This document shows, piece after piece, positions 22,919-34,980 of a stretch of DNA of 64,000 nt (positions are counted from its first letter, which is position 1; each line of letters starts with the position of its first letter). The notes under the pieces were generated by a model. It was not told the origin of the DNA. It was given only the letters and a program-made list of their open reading frames with translations, and searched no databases. The stretch is from Caprella mutica. Its lineage: Eukaryota; Arthropoda; Malacostraca; Amphipoda; Caprellidae. The translations under genes and the position numbers were made by a program. The stretch is taken from the NCBI GenBank assembly GCA_947561585.1, contig CANNZV010002470.1:1-64000 (forward strand), read 5' to 3'.

Positions 22919-23205
22919 AACATCACCCTATAATCACCCTCCCATCATAACTATCTTCCCTCTGATAGATTCATGCCCTCAGATTTGTGGTCAGGCAGGC
23001 ATCTGTTGTTCAATAATGCAATGGCTAGCGCATAGACCGCGCCCTAAGATGCCAATTCACTGCCCCAGGTGATGCTGCTTAGTATGCTATCAGCCTCCTC
23101 TCACTTGCCGCAGTTTAACATTGAGACTTCTGCCAACAGACCTAGGAAATGAAGTCCCGGGGGAAAGTGCGCCATCAAACATTTCAAACGGTACACAGCA
23201 GTTAA
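22919..23205. other. GC-richer spacer between two arrays
   Basis: Contains CCACAG/TGCCCCAGG-type sequence but no recognisable exon or element. Confidence 0.4.
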
Positions 23206-23881
23206 AGTACTATCAGTTAGAGTACTATCAGTTAGAGTACTATCAGTTAAAGTACTATCAGTTAGAGTACTATCAGTTAGAGTACTATCAGTTAGAGTAC
23301 TATCAGTTACAGTACTATCAGTTAGAGTACTATCAGTTAGAGTACTATCAGTTACAGTACTATCAGTTAGAGTACTATCAGTTAGAGTACTATCAGTTAG
23401 AGTACTATCAGTTAGAGTACTATCAGTTACAGTACTATCAGTTAGAGTACTATCAGTTACAGTACTATCAGTTAGAGTACTATCAGTTAGAGTACTATCA
23501 GTTAAAGTACTATCAGTTAGAGTACTATCAGTTAGAGTACTATCAGTTAGAGTACTATCAGTTACAGTACTATCAGTTAAAGTACTATCAGTTAGAGTAC
23601 TATCAGTTAGAGTACTATCAGTTAGAGTACTATCAGTTACAGTACTATCAGTTAGAGTACTATCAGTTAGAGTACTATCAGTTACAGTACTATCAGTTAG
23701 AGTACTATCAGTTAGAGTACTATCAGTTACAGTACTATCAGTTAGAGTACTATCAGTTAGAGTACTATCAGTTACAGTACTATCAGTTAGAGTACTATCA
23801 GTTACAGTACTATCAGTTAGAGTACTATCAGTTAGAGTACTATCAGTTACAGTACTATCAGTTACAGTACTATCAGTTAGA
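23206..23881. repeat. Minisatellite, 15-bp unit, 45 copies
   Basis: Unit GTACTATCAGTTAGA, with one position G, C or A (TTAGAGT, TTACAGT, TTAAAGT). The GTACTATCAG core is shared with the 32-bp arrays at 1662-2136 and 50690-51352. Confidence 0.98.
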
Positions 23882-23884
23882 GAG

Positions 23885-25576
23885 GAAAATAGTACAGTGA
23901 AAAAAAACAATAAAAAACCGGTATTTCATAAATCAATATTCACGTGTTTTTTCCCAAATGTAGATGATGTGATTTTGTGAATCGAATTTAAGTTTTTTTT
24001 ATAAATTTTACGGATTTTGAAAATAAATTCTATCTAATTTCGTTTTAAAATCTTGCTACATGGATATTTTTAGGAAGAGTTTTTTAATCATTTCCAGTTC
24101 GAAAATACATGTACTGTTGTTGGTAAATATATCAGAAGATATTAGTATAAATACAATAAATAAAGGTATTTATAGCTCCTAATTTGTAGTACAGTCTACA
24201 CCTGCAATATAGTTTGCAGGACTAATTACACCTCAGGTCTATTAGGTTTAGGTACTCGAGTCTTGAGTAAATAGAGGTGTTATTGTAGGAGTGAGTACCT
24301 ATCATTGATCATATACAAGATACCGATACTATATTGTAAAGCCAGTAACTCAATAATCAGAAGATCGTCCATTTTTTCGATTACAGTATATATACATCAT
24401 AAAATAATATCATTTATCGTAGGAAATGTCCGACGTTAAATTAGAACAAGTTCTGAATTATCGAACGGGAGCTAATTATCGATCACAAAAGATAAAAATA
24501 TTAATATAAGTTGAATAATAATAATGAATTTTTTTCCATATGATCGAAAATGTATGAGAGTCCGATAATTTGGGATTTATCCTATATGAGTTTTTAAGTT
24601 ACTATAAAAATAAATCAATTACGATTACAATTACTGTCGTATGCATACGATCTTTTTATGATCTTTTTAACATCGATTATAATCACTATAAAATAGGAAG
24701 TTAATTCAGTTAATTCATTTCTGTGACTGAGTATTAGCATTAATGGAAATAAAATTAACTAAAAGCTTGTGTTTTAAAAGGAATGGTATAGAAATTACAT
24801 TGAAAAACTTATTATATAATGATGGTAGAGAATTTATTTATTCATACATTTACAATAAACCATAGTTGAGAACAGGTTATTCTTAACGGGCAAGTACACT
24901 AGTTACATAATATATGTATATTTCATACCCATTTATAAGATGGCAATCAATACGTGTTTGTTTTATCCACTTTAGCAGCTTTTACAAATGCGTCCGATGA
25001 CACAATTGTCCGAGTGTGTCCACATTAGCAATAATGGGACCAGATGGGACCAGCTATATATTGGGGAGGGATTTAGGACATTGGGATGAGCCTCGACATT
25101 GGGGAGAAAAATAGAAAAGGGGAATCACTTTCTTGGTAACGTCACTATAATATTATATTTTAAATTATATGACTATCAAATATTTATTATACAAATCTTA
25201 AATATAATTTTATAGGAATAGTATTCTGATATATTATAACTTAAATCATAATATTAAACTTATAATCTTATCATACTTATTACACAAATCCTAATTATAA
25301 TTTATTAGAATAGTATTTACAAAAATTAAAAATAAAATTTTAAAAAGAAAAAATTCTCGAATCAATTTTAATGTCATTATTTTGGTATACATCAACTCCG
25401 TGTAAAATCGCATCTAAAGTATATGGAAGCAAATAAACATATTATTTTAGCGAAGGTGTAAGAAGAATAAAAGGTTTACTCCAAGGCAGTCATTTCTATA
25501 CGGAATAAAGCTGACTCAGCATTTCTACCTCCAACTACTTTGTTAAAGAAACACCATTTGCTTGGATGTGTAATGG
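23885..25576. other. Intron 1 DNA with two degenerate dispersed elements
   Basis: 24360-24480 and 24640-24700 match the TATCGTAAAATATC family and its GATCTTTTT end. 24440-24600 is a worn copy of the GGGTAAGTT MITE family (GAATTATCGAACG... CATATGATCGAAAATG). No genes. Confidence 0.5.
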
Positions 25577-25752
25577 CTATGCACTTTGTACTGCATTGCT
25601 ATGCACTTTGTACTGTATTGCTATGCACTTTGTACTGTATTGCTATGCACTTTGTACTGTATTGCTATGCACTTTGTACTGTATTGCTATGCACTTTGTA
25701 CTGTATTGCTATTCACTTTGTACTGCATTGCTATGCACTTTGTACTGTACAT
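25577..25752. repeat. Minisatellite, 22-bp unit, 8 copies
   Basis: Unit core CTATGCACTTTGTACTGTAT, nearly identical copies. Open in three frames because no stop arises from the unit. Confidence 0.96.
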
Positions 25753-26800
25753 ACAGTATAACATATATACACTCATAGTAAATAAATAAAGTATGCTAAG
25801 TCTCGAATTCATTGACAGTGAACTTGATCCATTCTTCAGAAACGATAACGATGTAAACAAATGACGTCACACAGAGTACTCTCAAATATTATAGGTATTA
25901 TTAGTTAAATACTATAAGTGAATAGAGTGTAAAACGTGATAAAAACAATTTTTATGTAAGTTAATTTCCATGAAAATGCAAATTTAACTGAATAATAGTA
26001 AATTTTTATTTAAAAACAAATAGAAAATATTATGAGTGACGTCACTCATAATATTTTCGTATGTTCCAATAATGTACTTAGTATACTTCTCTATTAATTT
26101 ACTATGTATACATTATAGTGATTACACAGTCACTGTACATAGAGTACATAGAGTTATTAGGTCATTCACTTCACTAATTACCTTTTTATTGTTTTTATTA
26201 GGGACAGGTAAAGGAATCCCCGTCCACATCGTCATTCAGTAATTTCCTACTATTTTGCAGCTAACAATACAGTGACTAACGACTAATTAGCTCTATTGTA
26301 ATTAGTCAGGGTAAATCTATTGAGAAGATTGAGAAATAGGATATATGTTTGAATAGGTATTATACATATGTAATATAATATTAGAACAGTCTGTCTGTCT
26401 GTCCCAAGTCTTTGCTAATTCTACAGGTAAAACTACTAATTAGTTACCATGGCTACGGGTCACACTAATATTAATAATTAGAAAATAATAGTTTAGACTT
26501 TAGAGAGTAGGTACTAATTTAGTTAAATCAGTATATATGTATTGATAATACGTACTGGCATTTAAATACAAACACATTATAGTAATTAAAGTACCAATGG
26601 AGGAACAACAGGTACTGTAGTTGTTATTAATTAACTATATGAGGCAATAGCATTAGATATAACATAATGATAAAGTAGATAAGTAAAAACAATGAACACT
26701 ATACTCATAAGTGAGTGAACATAGTCAATATTTTAAACCTATTGTTGATATCTGAAGAAATAGTTACTACATAATATATCCAATGTTTTAACTATGGAAA
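25753..26800. other. Intron 1 DNA around the CRE palindrome
   Basis: Another TGACGTCA occurs at about 25862. A short TCTGTCTGTC run is near 26390. No genes or clear elements beyond the palindrome. Confidence 0.5.
26023..26058. promoter_or_regulatory. 36-bp perfect palindrome centred on a CRE octamer
   Basis: The sequence around ATGAGTGACGTCACTCAT is a perfect inverted repeat with 18-bp arms and no loop. Its centre is TGACGTCA, the consensus for CREB/ATF-type bZIP factors. Could be a regulatory site, a cruciform, or the fused ends of a small element. Regulatory role is inference only. Confidence 0.6.
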
Positions 26801-26807
26801 GGTGAAT

Positions 26808-27098
26808 TAACCTTTACATTCTTTGAAAAGAAGGTGAATAATGTTTTCACCTTTTAAAGTAAGTTGAATGTGTTAAAATAAGGTGAACTTCCTTTTAATC
26901 CTTTATATGTAAGGTGAATAACCTCTCAGTAGCAAGGTGAATCACCTCTCAATAGCAAGGTGAATCACCTCTCAGTAGCAAGGTGAATCACCTCTCAGTA
27001 ACAAGGTGAATCACCTCTCAATAGCAAGGTGAATCACCTCTCAGTAACAAGGTGAATCACCTCTCAATAACAAGGTGAATCACCTCAATAGCAAGGTT
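26808..27098. repeat. Minisatellite, 23-bp palindromic unit, about 8 good copies plus degenerate left flank
   Basis: Unit core CAAGGTGAATCACCTCTCAG. AGGTGA-N-TCACCT is an inverted repeat in every unit. From 26808 to 26912 spaced, diverged AAGGTGAA..CCTTTT units grade into the regular array. Confidence 0.95.
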
Positions 27099-27288
27099 TA
27101 CATATCAGTCTATTGATTTATGTTCACATTGTATGGTTACCATAGTCTGTAAACACATTCCTTTTGTTTATGGAGAAAATACCTAAAGATGCTAAAATTT
27201 CAAACATTTCCTTCTCTGTCCTAACACTTCAATTTATGGGGAAAAGGGGAAAATATAGCAATGTAGAATATGCTACGTCATTGCGACC

Positions 27289-27454
27289 GGTTGTGACAAT
27301 ATGCTTTTGAAATCATAGATCGCGAAAATATTATAGACGGAGAGAATTAAAGAGTATTGAATGGTTCTACACCAGTGGTATATAGTATTCGATACCATTT
27401 CATATGTGATATTCTTAAGATCTATGATTTTGAAAGCATATTGTCACAACCCTA
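27289..27454. mobile_element. MITE of the GGGTTGTGACA family, copy 2
   Basis: GGTTGTGACAATATGC and the complementary right end with TAGTA flank; the same internal GGTATATAGTATTCGATACC block as the other copies. Confidence 0.88.
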
Positions 27455-27468
27455 GTAACACTATAAAA

Positions 27469-27549
27469 TAGTGATAGTTTGATAGAACGTGTCACAGTGA
27501 GTAGAACGAGTAACACTCACTGTGACACGTTCTATCAGACTGATACTAT
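27469..27549. other. Hairpin of pre-miRNA size, 22-bp perfect core stem
   Basis: GATAGAACGTGTCACAGTGA (27481-) pairs perfectly over 22 bp with 27515-27536 across a 12-nt loop; a further 13 bp or so pair with mismatches. Size and loop fit a miRNA or hairpin-RNA precursor, but an ultra-small MITE directly beside the preceding one is equally possible. Confidence 0.6.
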
Positions 27550-28469
27550 ATATTCATATTATTATTTTTAAGTAGGGATAGGAGTTGACGGATCTTCGAT
27601 CATATAAAAAAGAGTATATGATAATGAAATTTCAATATAATTATTATATACTTCTATGATCGAAGACGTGGAACCGTACAATAATTTGATACTTATAAAC
27701 AAATGTGAGAAATTGCGTACCTATAATATTATACAATTAATTAATCATGATTCAAGTAAAAAAATATTGAAATACATATAAAAATTTCATGATTATGCAC
27801 GGTAATTGGGGAGGACCCGCTGTTCAAATTTGGTCGCTATATAAGTTACCTGGTCGTGCTAGACGACAAATTGACGTAACGTCAAAAAGAACATATAGCG
27901 TTAGCAGTAGTTTTTGTGACTGTTGTAACGATGTTACACCTGTAACTAATGTTACAGAGGTTAAACTTTTTATAGGGAAGTAACTATAATAAATTATTTT
28001 ATCATAATAATATAATATTTAAAGCTAGTAATGACTAAAGTAAAACAAAAACATAGCAAAAAGAAAAAGGAAAATAATAACAATAATAAAAAACAACAAT
28101 AAAATTACAATTTTGTAAATTGTACGAAAATATCATATGAATTAGAGGTTCAAATAACAATGTTAAGACATATAAATATTCATTATATTAATAATCAAAT
28201 AAAAGTTATTTTGATGATTAGCTAATGTATCTGATATAAAATATATTTAGTTTCTACTAACATGTATTTAGTATTTACTGAGATGTGTCGGTGTTGTTTT
28301 ATCTCCCAATACACAGCTATCTCTACACTATTAATTAGCTGTGTAATCTGTGTACAGGCATTGATGTGTAAAGGTCTTCACTTAGTGTACAGTAATGTAC
28401 AGGAATAAGACTGTGCACTGTGCATAGAGCCATGCATATAGTCACATATGCAAATTGATATTAGTCCAA
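27550..28469. other. Intron 1 DNA; worn MITE copy at 27570-27690
   Basis: GATCTTCGATCATATAAAAA and its reverse ATGATCGAAGACG pair as in the GGGTAAGTT family. Nothing else recognised. Confidence 0.5.
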
Positions 28470-28976
28470 AATTTGTTGTCTATTGTCTCTACTATCCCTA
28501 TTGCTCTGTGAGCACTTCACTCTATTGTCTCTACTATCCCTATTGCTCTGTGGACACTTCACTCTATTGACTCTACTATCCCTATTGCTCTGTGGACACT
28601 TCGCTCTATTGTCTCTACTATCCCTATTGCTCTGTGGGCACTTCACTCTATTGTCTCTACTATCCCTATTGCTCTGTGGGCACTTCACTCTATTGTCTCT
28701 ACTATCCCTATTGCTCTGTGAGCACTTCACTCTATTGTCTCTACTATCCCTATTGCTCTGTGGGCACTTCACTCTATTGTCTCTACTATCCCTATTGCTC
28801 TGTGAGCACTTCACTCTATTGTCTCTACTATCCCTATTGCTCTGTGGGCACTTCACTCTACTGCCTCTACTATCCCTATTGCTCTGTGGGCACTTCACTC
28901 TATTGTCTCTACTATCCCTATTGCTCTGTGGCCACTTCACTCTATTGTCTCTACTATCCCTATTGCTCTGTGGGCA
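28470..28976. repeat. Minisatellite, 42-bp unit, 12 copies
   Basis: Core CTACTATCCCTATTGCTCTG then GGGCACTTCACTCTATTG. Few substitutions, no indels; period divisible by three makes both strands open. Confidence 0.97.
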
Positions 28977-29163
28977 ATAACATTAAAGATACACTTTAAT
29001 TCATCTTCTCCAAATCACTTCTCATTCTCTCTCCACTTCCCTCATGTATATAACATCTCTCCCTCAGGCTTCCTCTCTTCCTCTCACTCTAAACTCTCTC
29101 CAAAAATTAGAACTTAGTCTCCAGCAGCCTGGAAAACAGCCCCGGGCAACTGACTTCTGATGT

Positions 29164-29780
29164 CTTGTGTATTGGTAATCTTAACCTTACTTACTGCATT
29201 AAATACATACTAAAGAAAGCAGTACCTCTGTGTATTGGTAATCTTAACCATACCTACTGCATTAAATACACACTAAAGAAAGCAGTACCTCTGTGTATTG
29301 GTAATCTTAACCATACCTACTGCATTAAATACATACTAAAGAAAGCAGTACCTCTGTGTATTGGTAATCTTAACCATACCTACTGCATTAAATACACACT
29401 AAAGAAAGCAGTACCTCTGTGTATTGGTAATCTTAACCCTACCTACTGCATTAAATACACACTAAAGAAAGCAGTACCTCTGTGTATTGGTAATCTTAAC
29501 CATACCTACTGCATTAAATACACACTAAAGAAAGCAGTACCTCTGTGTATTGGTAATCTTAACCCTACCTACTGCATTAAATACACACTAAAGAAAGCAG
29601 TACCTCTGTGTATTGGTAATCTTAACCATACCTACTGCATTAAATACACACTAAAGAAAGCAGTACCTCTGTGTATTGGTAATCTTACCCTACTTACTGC
29701 ATTAAATACACACTAAAGAAAGCAGTACCTCTGTGTATTGGTAATCTTAACCATACCTACTGCATTAAATACTTACTAAA
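29164..29780. repeat. Minisatellite, 63-bp unit, about 10 copies
   Basis: Core TGTATTGGTAATCTTAACCA then CCTACTGCATTAAATAC. Longest unit in the window. In frame, giving a spurious 21-residue repeat. Confidence 0.97.
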
Positions 29781-30021
29781 GCGAGAGTTATATTTATTGT
29801 ATACGACTGAGTATATTAAAATAAATAAGATCTAATAAATTTATAATAAATAGTGAATGTCTTAATAGAAAGTAAGATGTAATTCTTTCTTCATTTTTTT
29901 GGAGAACATATTTGTGTATTTTTTTATTTTGAAACTAAATCTAAATAGAATAATTAACTGGCTAACTAACTGAAATTTATGAACAAGAAGACCTGAATAG
30001 ATCAAACAATAACAAGATAAA

Positions 30022-30162
30022 GTGTGCAGTATATGCACACATAGAACATGTAAGTGTGCAGTATATGCACACATAGAACATGTAAGTGTGCAGTATATGC
30101 ACACATAGAACATGTAAGTGTGTAGTATATGCACACATAGAACATGTAAGTGTGTAACAAAC
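30022..30162. repeat. Minisatellite, 32-bp palindromic unit, about 4.3 copies
   Basis: AGTGTGCAGTATATGCACAC contains GTGTGCA/TGCACAC arms with a 5-base centre, followed by ATAGAACATGTA. Short array, last copies start to diverge (GTGTGTAGT). Confidence 0.95.
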
Positions 30163-30242
30163 ACACAAATGTACATGAAGGCATTCGTAAAATATTTATA
30201 TGGTGTTTATGTAAGCAAATAGGCACTAAGATGTGCATTAGA

Positions 30243-30540
30243 AATAGAGGTTACAGAGAGGTAGAGGTTGCAGAGAGGTAGAGGTTGCAGAGAGGTAGAG
30301 GTTATATGGAGGTAGAGGTTACAGGGAGGTAGAGGTTACAGGGAGGTAGAGGTTACAGGGAGGTAGAGGTTACAGGGAGGTAGAGGTTGCAGAGAGGTAG
30401 AGGTTAAAGGGAGGTAGAGGTTACAGGGAAGTAGAGGTTGCAGAGAGGTAGAGGTTGCAGAGAGTTAGAGGTTGCAGAGAGGTAGAGGTTACAGGGAGGT
30501 AGAGGTTGCAGAGAGGTAGAGGTTGCAGAGAGGTAGAGGT
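30243..30540. repeat. Minisatellite, 17-bp unit, about 17 copies
   Basis: Unit GTAGAGGTTACAGGGAG with TTGCAGAGAG variants. Runs directly into the 18-bp array to its right, with which it shares GAGGTAGAGGTT. Confidence 0.96.
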
Positions 30541-31500
30541 TAAACATGAGGTAGATGTTAAACATGAGGTAGAGGTTAAACATGAGGTAGATGTTAAACA
30601 TGAGGTAGAGGTTAAACATGAGGTAGATGTTAAACATGAGGTAGATGTTAAACATGAGGTAGAGGTTAAACATGAGGTAGAGGTTAAACATGAGGTAGAT
30701 GTTAAACATGAGGTAGAGGTTAAACATGAGGTAGATGTTAAACATGAGGTAGATGTTAAACATGAGGTAGATGTTAAACATGAGGTAGAGGTTAAACATG
30801 AGGTAGAGGTTAAACATGAGGTAGAGGTTAAACATGAGGTAGATGTTAAACATGAGGTAGAGGTTAAACATGAGGTAGATGTTAAACATGAGGTAGATGT
30901 TAAACATGAGGTAGAGGTTAAACATGAGGTAGAGGTTAAACATGAGGTAGAGGTTAAACATGAGGTAGATGTTAAACATGAGGTAGAGGTTAAACATGAG
31001 GTAGAGGTTAAACATGAGGTAGAGGTTAAACATGAGGTAGAGGTTAAACATGAGGTAGATGTTAAACATGAGGTAGAGGTTAAACATGAGGTAGAGGTTA
31101 AACATGAGGTAGATGTTAAACATGAGGTAGAGGTTAAACATGAGGTAGAGGTTAAACATGAGGTAGAGGTTAAACATGAGGTAGATGTTAAACATGAGGT
31201 AGATGTTAAACATGAGGTAGAGGTTAAACATGAGGTAGATGTTAAACATGAGGTAGAGGTTAAACATGAGGTAGAGGTTAAACATGAGGTAGAGGTTAAA
31301 CATGAGGTAGATGTTAAACATGAGGTAGAGGTTAAACATGAGGTAGAGGTTAAACATGAGGTAGATGTTAAACATGAGGTAGAGGTTAAACATGAGGTAG
31401 AGGTTAAACATGAGGTAGAGGTTAAACATGAGGTAGATGTTAAACATGAGGTAGAGGTTAAACATGAGGTAGAGGTTAAACATGAGGTAGATGTTAAACA
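30540..31500. repeat. Minisatellite, 18-bp unit, about 53 copies with a two-state variant
   Basis: Unit GAGGTAGAGGTTAAACAT; one base is G or T (GTAGAGGTT versus GTAGATGTT) in an irregular order. All reading frames are artefacts of the 18-bp period. Confidence 0.98.
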
Positions 31501-31834
31501 CAACTAATAACATTAACTACTCAATATAATTCACACCATTTTAACATTTAAATACCACTGTACTATAATTACCAGCCTTTATATTTGACTCATTAGAAAT
31601 TAAGTCACTGTTGTTCATTAACAACAACTTAATTGTTAGACACTGTAAACAAACTATAAATAAAGTTAATAAACTGATAGAAGTAGATAAATGGTAGAAC
31701 ACTAGTTAACACAAATGTTAACACAGAGTTAAAGTTAACACAGGAATTAGTGTTAATTTAGTACAGTAATAATAATATTAACATTATTATAAGTAATTCA
31801 CAGCAAGGTTACTGTTTGGATCTTCGTGATAAAG

Positions 31835-32435
31835 TAACCCTTTGGTAAAATAAAATAAAGTAACCCTTAATAAAATAACCCTTTGGTAAAATAAAATAAA
31901 GTAACCCTTAATAAAATAACACTTTGGTAAAATAAAATAAAGTAACCCTTAATAAAATAACCCTTTGGTAAAATAAAATAAAGTAACCCTTAATAAAATA
32001 ACCCTTTGGTAAAATAAAATAAAGTAACCCTTAATAAAATAACCCTTTGGTAAAATAAAATAAAGTAACCCTTAATAAAATAACCCTTTGGTAAAATAAA
32101 ATAAAGTAACCCTTAATAAAATAACCCTTTGGTAAAATAAAATAAAGTAACCCTTAATAAAATAACACTTTGGTAAAATAAAATAAAGTAACCCTTAATA
32201 AAATAACCCTTTGGTAAAATAAAATAAAGTAACCCTTAATAAAATAACACTTTGGTAAAATAAAATAAAGTAACCCTTAATAAAATAACACTTTGGTAAA
32301 ATAAAATAAAGTAACCCTTAATAAAATAACACTTTGGTAAAATAAAATAAAGTAACCCTTAATAAAATAACACTTTGGTAAAATAAAATAAAGTAACCCT
32401 TAATAAAATAACACTTTGGTAAAATAAAATAAAAT
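31835..32435. repeat. Minisatellite, 41-bp unit, about 14.6 copies
   Basis: Core ATAACCCTTTGGTAAAATAA then AATAAAGTAACCC. Within each unit AATAACCC and AGTAACCC halves resemble each other. CCCTTT versus CACTTT variants cluster to the right end. Confidence 0.97.
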
Positions 32436-32442
32436 AACTTTT

Positions 32443-32646
32443 GGTGACCGGTCTTTTCGCCGAAAACACTTTCGCCCAAAATTTAAAAATAACACTATTC
32501 GTTATAAATATAAAGAGATATTGTCCACCTAAGGTTAGGTTAGCGGTCGAGTTGTATACTTTATTGTTTTTACAGTAAAATAAGTATACCTTATTCAGGT
32601 AAGTAATAGTCATTTTTTCGGCGAAAGTGTCGTGCGGCGAATGGAC
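32443..32646. mobile_element. MITE with TTCGCCG...CACTTTCGCC ends
   Basis: Left TTCGCCGAAAACACTTTCGCC-like end and right GGCGAAAGTGTCGTGCGGCG end are imperfect inverted repeats of about 35 bp. No coding capacity. The 41-bp array abuts its left end. Confidence 0.75.
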
Positions 32647-32649
32647 CTC

Positions 32650-33245
32650 TAACCAAGCCTCTAGACCATCGTACATCACTTCTCTTACTCATGACCCAAT
32701 AAAGGTATATAGCATTTATAAGCATGAGCAACTGTATGGTTATTTGTGTGCTTATTGTGTTGTTGGCTTTAGTAGGAATACTTGAAATAATGTGATTTGA
32801 ACATTCAAAAATGTATATTAGAAAATATTAATATATTTATGAAATAATATGAAAAAAAAAGTTGAAAATAATCAGTTTCATATTAAATTAATACTAACCC
32901 TAGCAACACGTTTTAAAAAGGGTACCTATGTACTATCATATAACTAATCATGTAGCTACGTACATTGGTACCAAATCAAAGAACATGTAACTCAGTAGGT
33001 AAAATAAAAAGCACTGAACACTTCTTTTTGAATCCTCTTGTACCATTTCTAAGATATTTTAACGTGTTTTAAAGTTCACGTTCATGGTTGTAGTAACTAA
33101 GGGGGGGAGAAGGGGGAGAGATCGGAGAAGGGGGGGAGGGGGTTACATGCATCTTTGCCAAGCATCTCAAACGTATCAGAAAGAGAAAAATAAGCTAGGC
33201 CCTTAAATGTTGCAGTTAAAAAGGCATGAACCTTTTATTATTAGT
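32650..33245. other. Intron 1 DNA with a G-rich tract
   Basis: 33101-33142 is purine/G-rich (GGGGGGGAGAAGGGGGAGAG type). No genes. Confidence 0.5.
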
Positions 33246-33249
33246 GTAT

Positions 33250-33432
33250 TGTCTGAGTTATTGGACAGTTCCACATTGTCGATCAAAAAAAAAATGTATG
33301 ATTAAACTTTAAATTTGTTATTTCAATTGGTATCAAGGATACCAATTAAATCAGCCAAACATGGATACCTATTATAGTTTGTTTCCTATATGTCCGAAAA
33401 TGGGGAACTGTTCGATAATTCGTAACTCACCC
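33250..33432. mobile_element. Degenerate MITE of the GGGTAAGTT family
   Basis: Left end GAGTTATTGGACAGTTCCAC, right end ATAATTCGTAACTCACCCT, GGTATCAAGGATACC palindrome inside. Confidence 0.65.
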
Positions 33433-33622
33433 TATAAGGATATATAGTACTGCTAATTATTCCTGGGTATTTGTTTTTCTGTTTTAGGAATTAACTGGTA
33501 ATTTTAATTCACAAAATTACGTGTTTTGGGTGGCTGGTAATTACGTTAGGATGTAAATTAAAAATGTAACCTTTAACATAAAAATGAAATAGTGGAAAAT
33601 GTATAATAACTAGAAAAGGATG

Positions 33623-33789
33623 TAGGGTAAGTTACGAATTATCGGTCAGTACTACATCTTCGGTCATATAAGAAAAAACAATATAAAAATTGTTATTAGA
33701 TAGCACTGTGTAATAATAATTGATTTTATATTGTTTTTTCTCATATGTCCGACGATGTAGTACTGACCGATAATGCGTAACTTACCCTT
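33623..33789. mobile_element. MITE of the GGGTAAGTT family, copy 2 (well preserved)
   Basis: GGGTAAGTTACGAATTATCG left end and complementary right end; long arms with ATCTTCGGTCATATAAGAAA; TA flanks. Confidence 0.88.
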
Positions 33790-34980
33790 TTATATTTATA
33801 AAATTTATATTATAAATTATATTATAAAAATTATGAATATTTATATGAATATTGATGTTTTGTCTCTGTAGAATTTACTATTAAATAAATAATTTAAAAA
33901 TGGTTGAGATAGAAATTCAATCTTATTCACTATAGTTAGTTACAATTAAGCACATGTGAATTAATTACAAAAACTACATACAAAATAATTAGATATATTA
34001 TGCAACTAATTAGTCATAATATACAAATAGTATTCTATTATATTCGAAAATAGAATCTAAAATTTAATTTCAAATAAAAAAAATTCTGTAATCCAATATT
34101 CAAAATTAGAATTAATAGAACATATTTAATTAAAACAATTAGTGAACGTATATATGTGCTTCAACCAGAGGATCATATACTGTATAGGCAGACACTTTTT
34201 CTGTGTACCCATAAAAAGTGTGTATTTTTGTATGTTTTAAGAAGCAGTAAAAAAGAGCGAGAACATATGTTGTCACATTACGCAACATATGTTGCTATAG
34301 AAAGCTATTAGCACATAATGTAGCAAATGAAAACGAAAGTAGATTGCTATAAGGTATATATAACCAAAGAAAGTGAAACTGATTTCAAAAATAGTTTGAA
34401 AATTTAAAATATAATTTCTATATATAAAAAATTTTCAGAGACAAAATTATTTTTTTAACAAGAAATTACTAATATAATATCTATAATATTATTCCATATA
34501 TTTCTTAAAAACAATACTATTCCTTTAGAAATAAAAATACATTTATTAATTTCTATCAACTTTTTAATTATATATTATAATTTACTTTCATATTTATCTA
34601 TGGTAATGCATATCATAAATAAACATATAGAATTACCATTACCAACCCATTAAAACTTATATAAGAATAACGTACCAATGGCTTGGAGGAAAGAAAGTCA
34701 AAAACAAACATGACTTGCATTTTATAGCAATAAAATAGAAAACTAAAGAAAATTAAAAATGTGTCATAAAAATAAAAGAGATTTGTTAAGAAATATTTAT
34801 TAAGTAGCTATTATTTAATACTTTTTCTGCTTTCATTTGAATAAAATGGTATTTAAACATGATAAATAAGTAAATAAAATTATGGAGGGGCCATAGAAGA
34901 TTAAGATGGAAAAACTCCACTTAAATCATATTTGGCCCACCAAAAATTTGCCATGTATGGAAATAAAATTAATTAATTTA
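33790..34980. other. Very AT-rich intron 1 DNA, no gene
   Basis: Only AT-rich sequence; 34262-34315 has an ACATATGTTG/CAACATATGT inverted pair. No repeats of note. Confidence 0.5.

Noticed and set aside
27789..27983. 64-codon plus-strand frame with a CDCC motif
   Set aside because: No homology recognised, isolated in AT-rich intron DNA, and short enough to be chance.
31835..32435. Telomere-like repeats (TAACCC)
   Set aside because: AATAACCC occurs only as part of a 41-bp unit; neither TTAGGG nor insect TTAGG strings are tandem.
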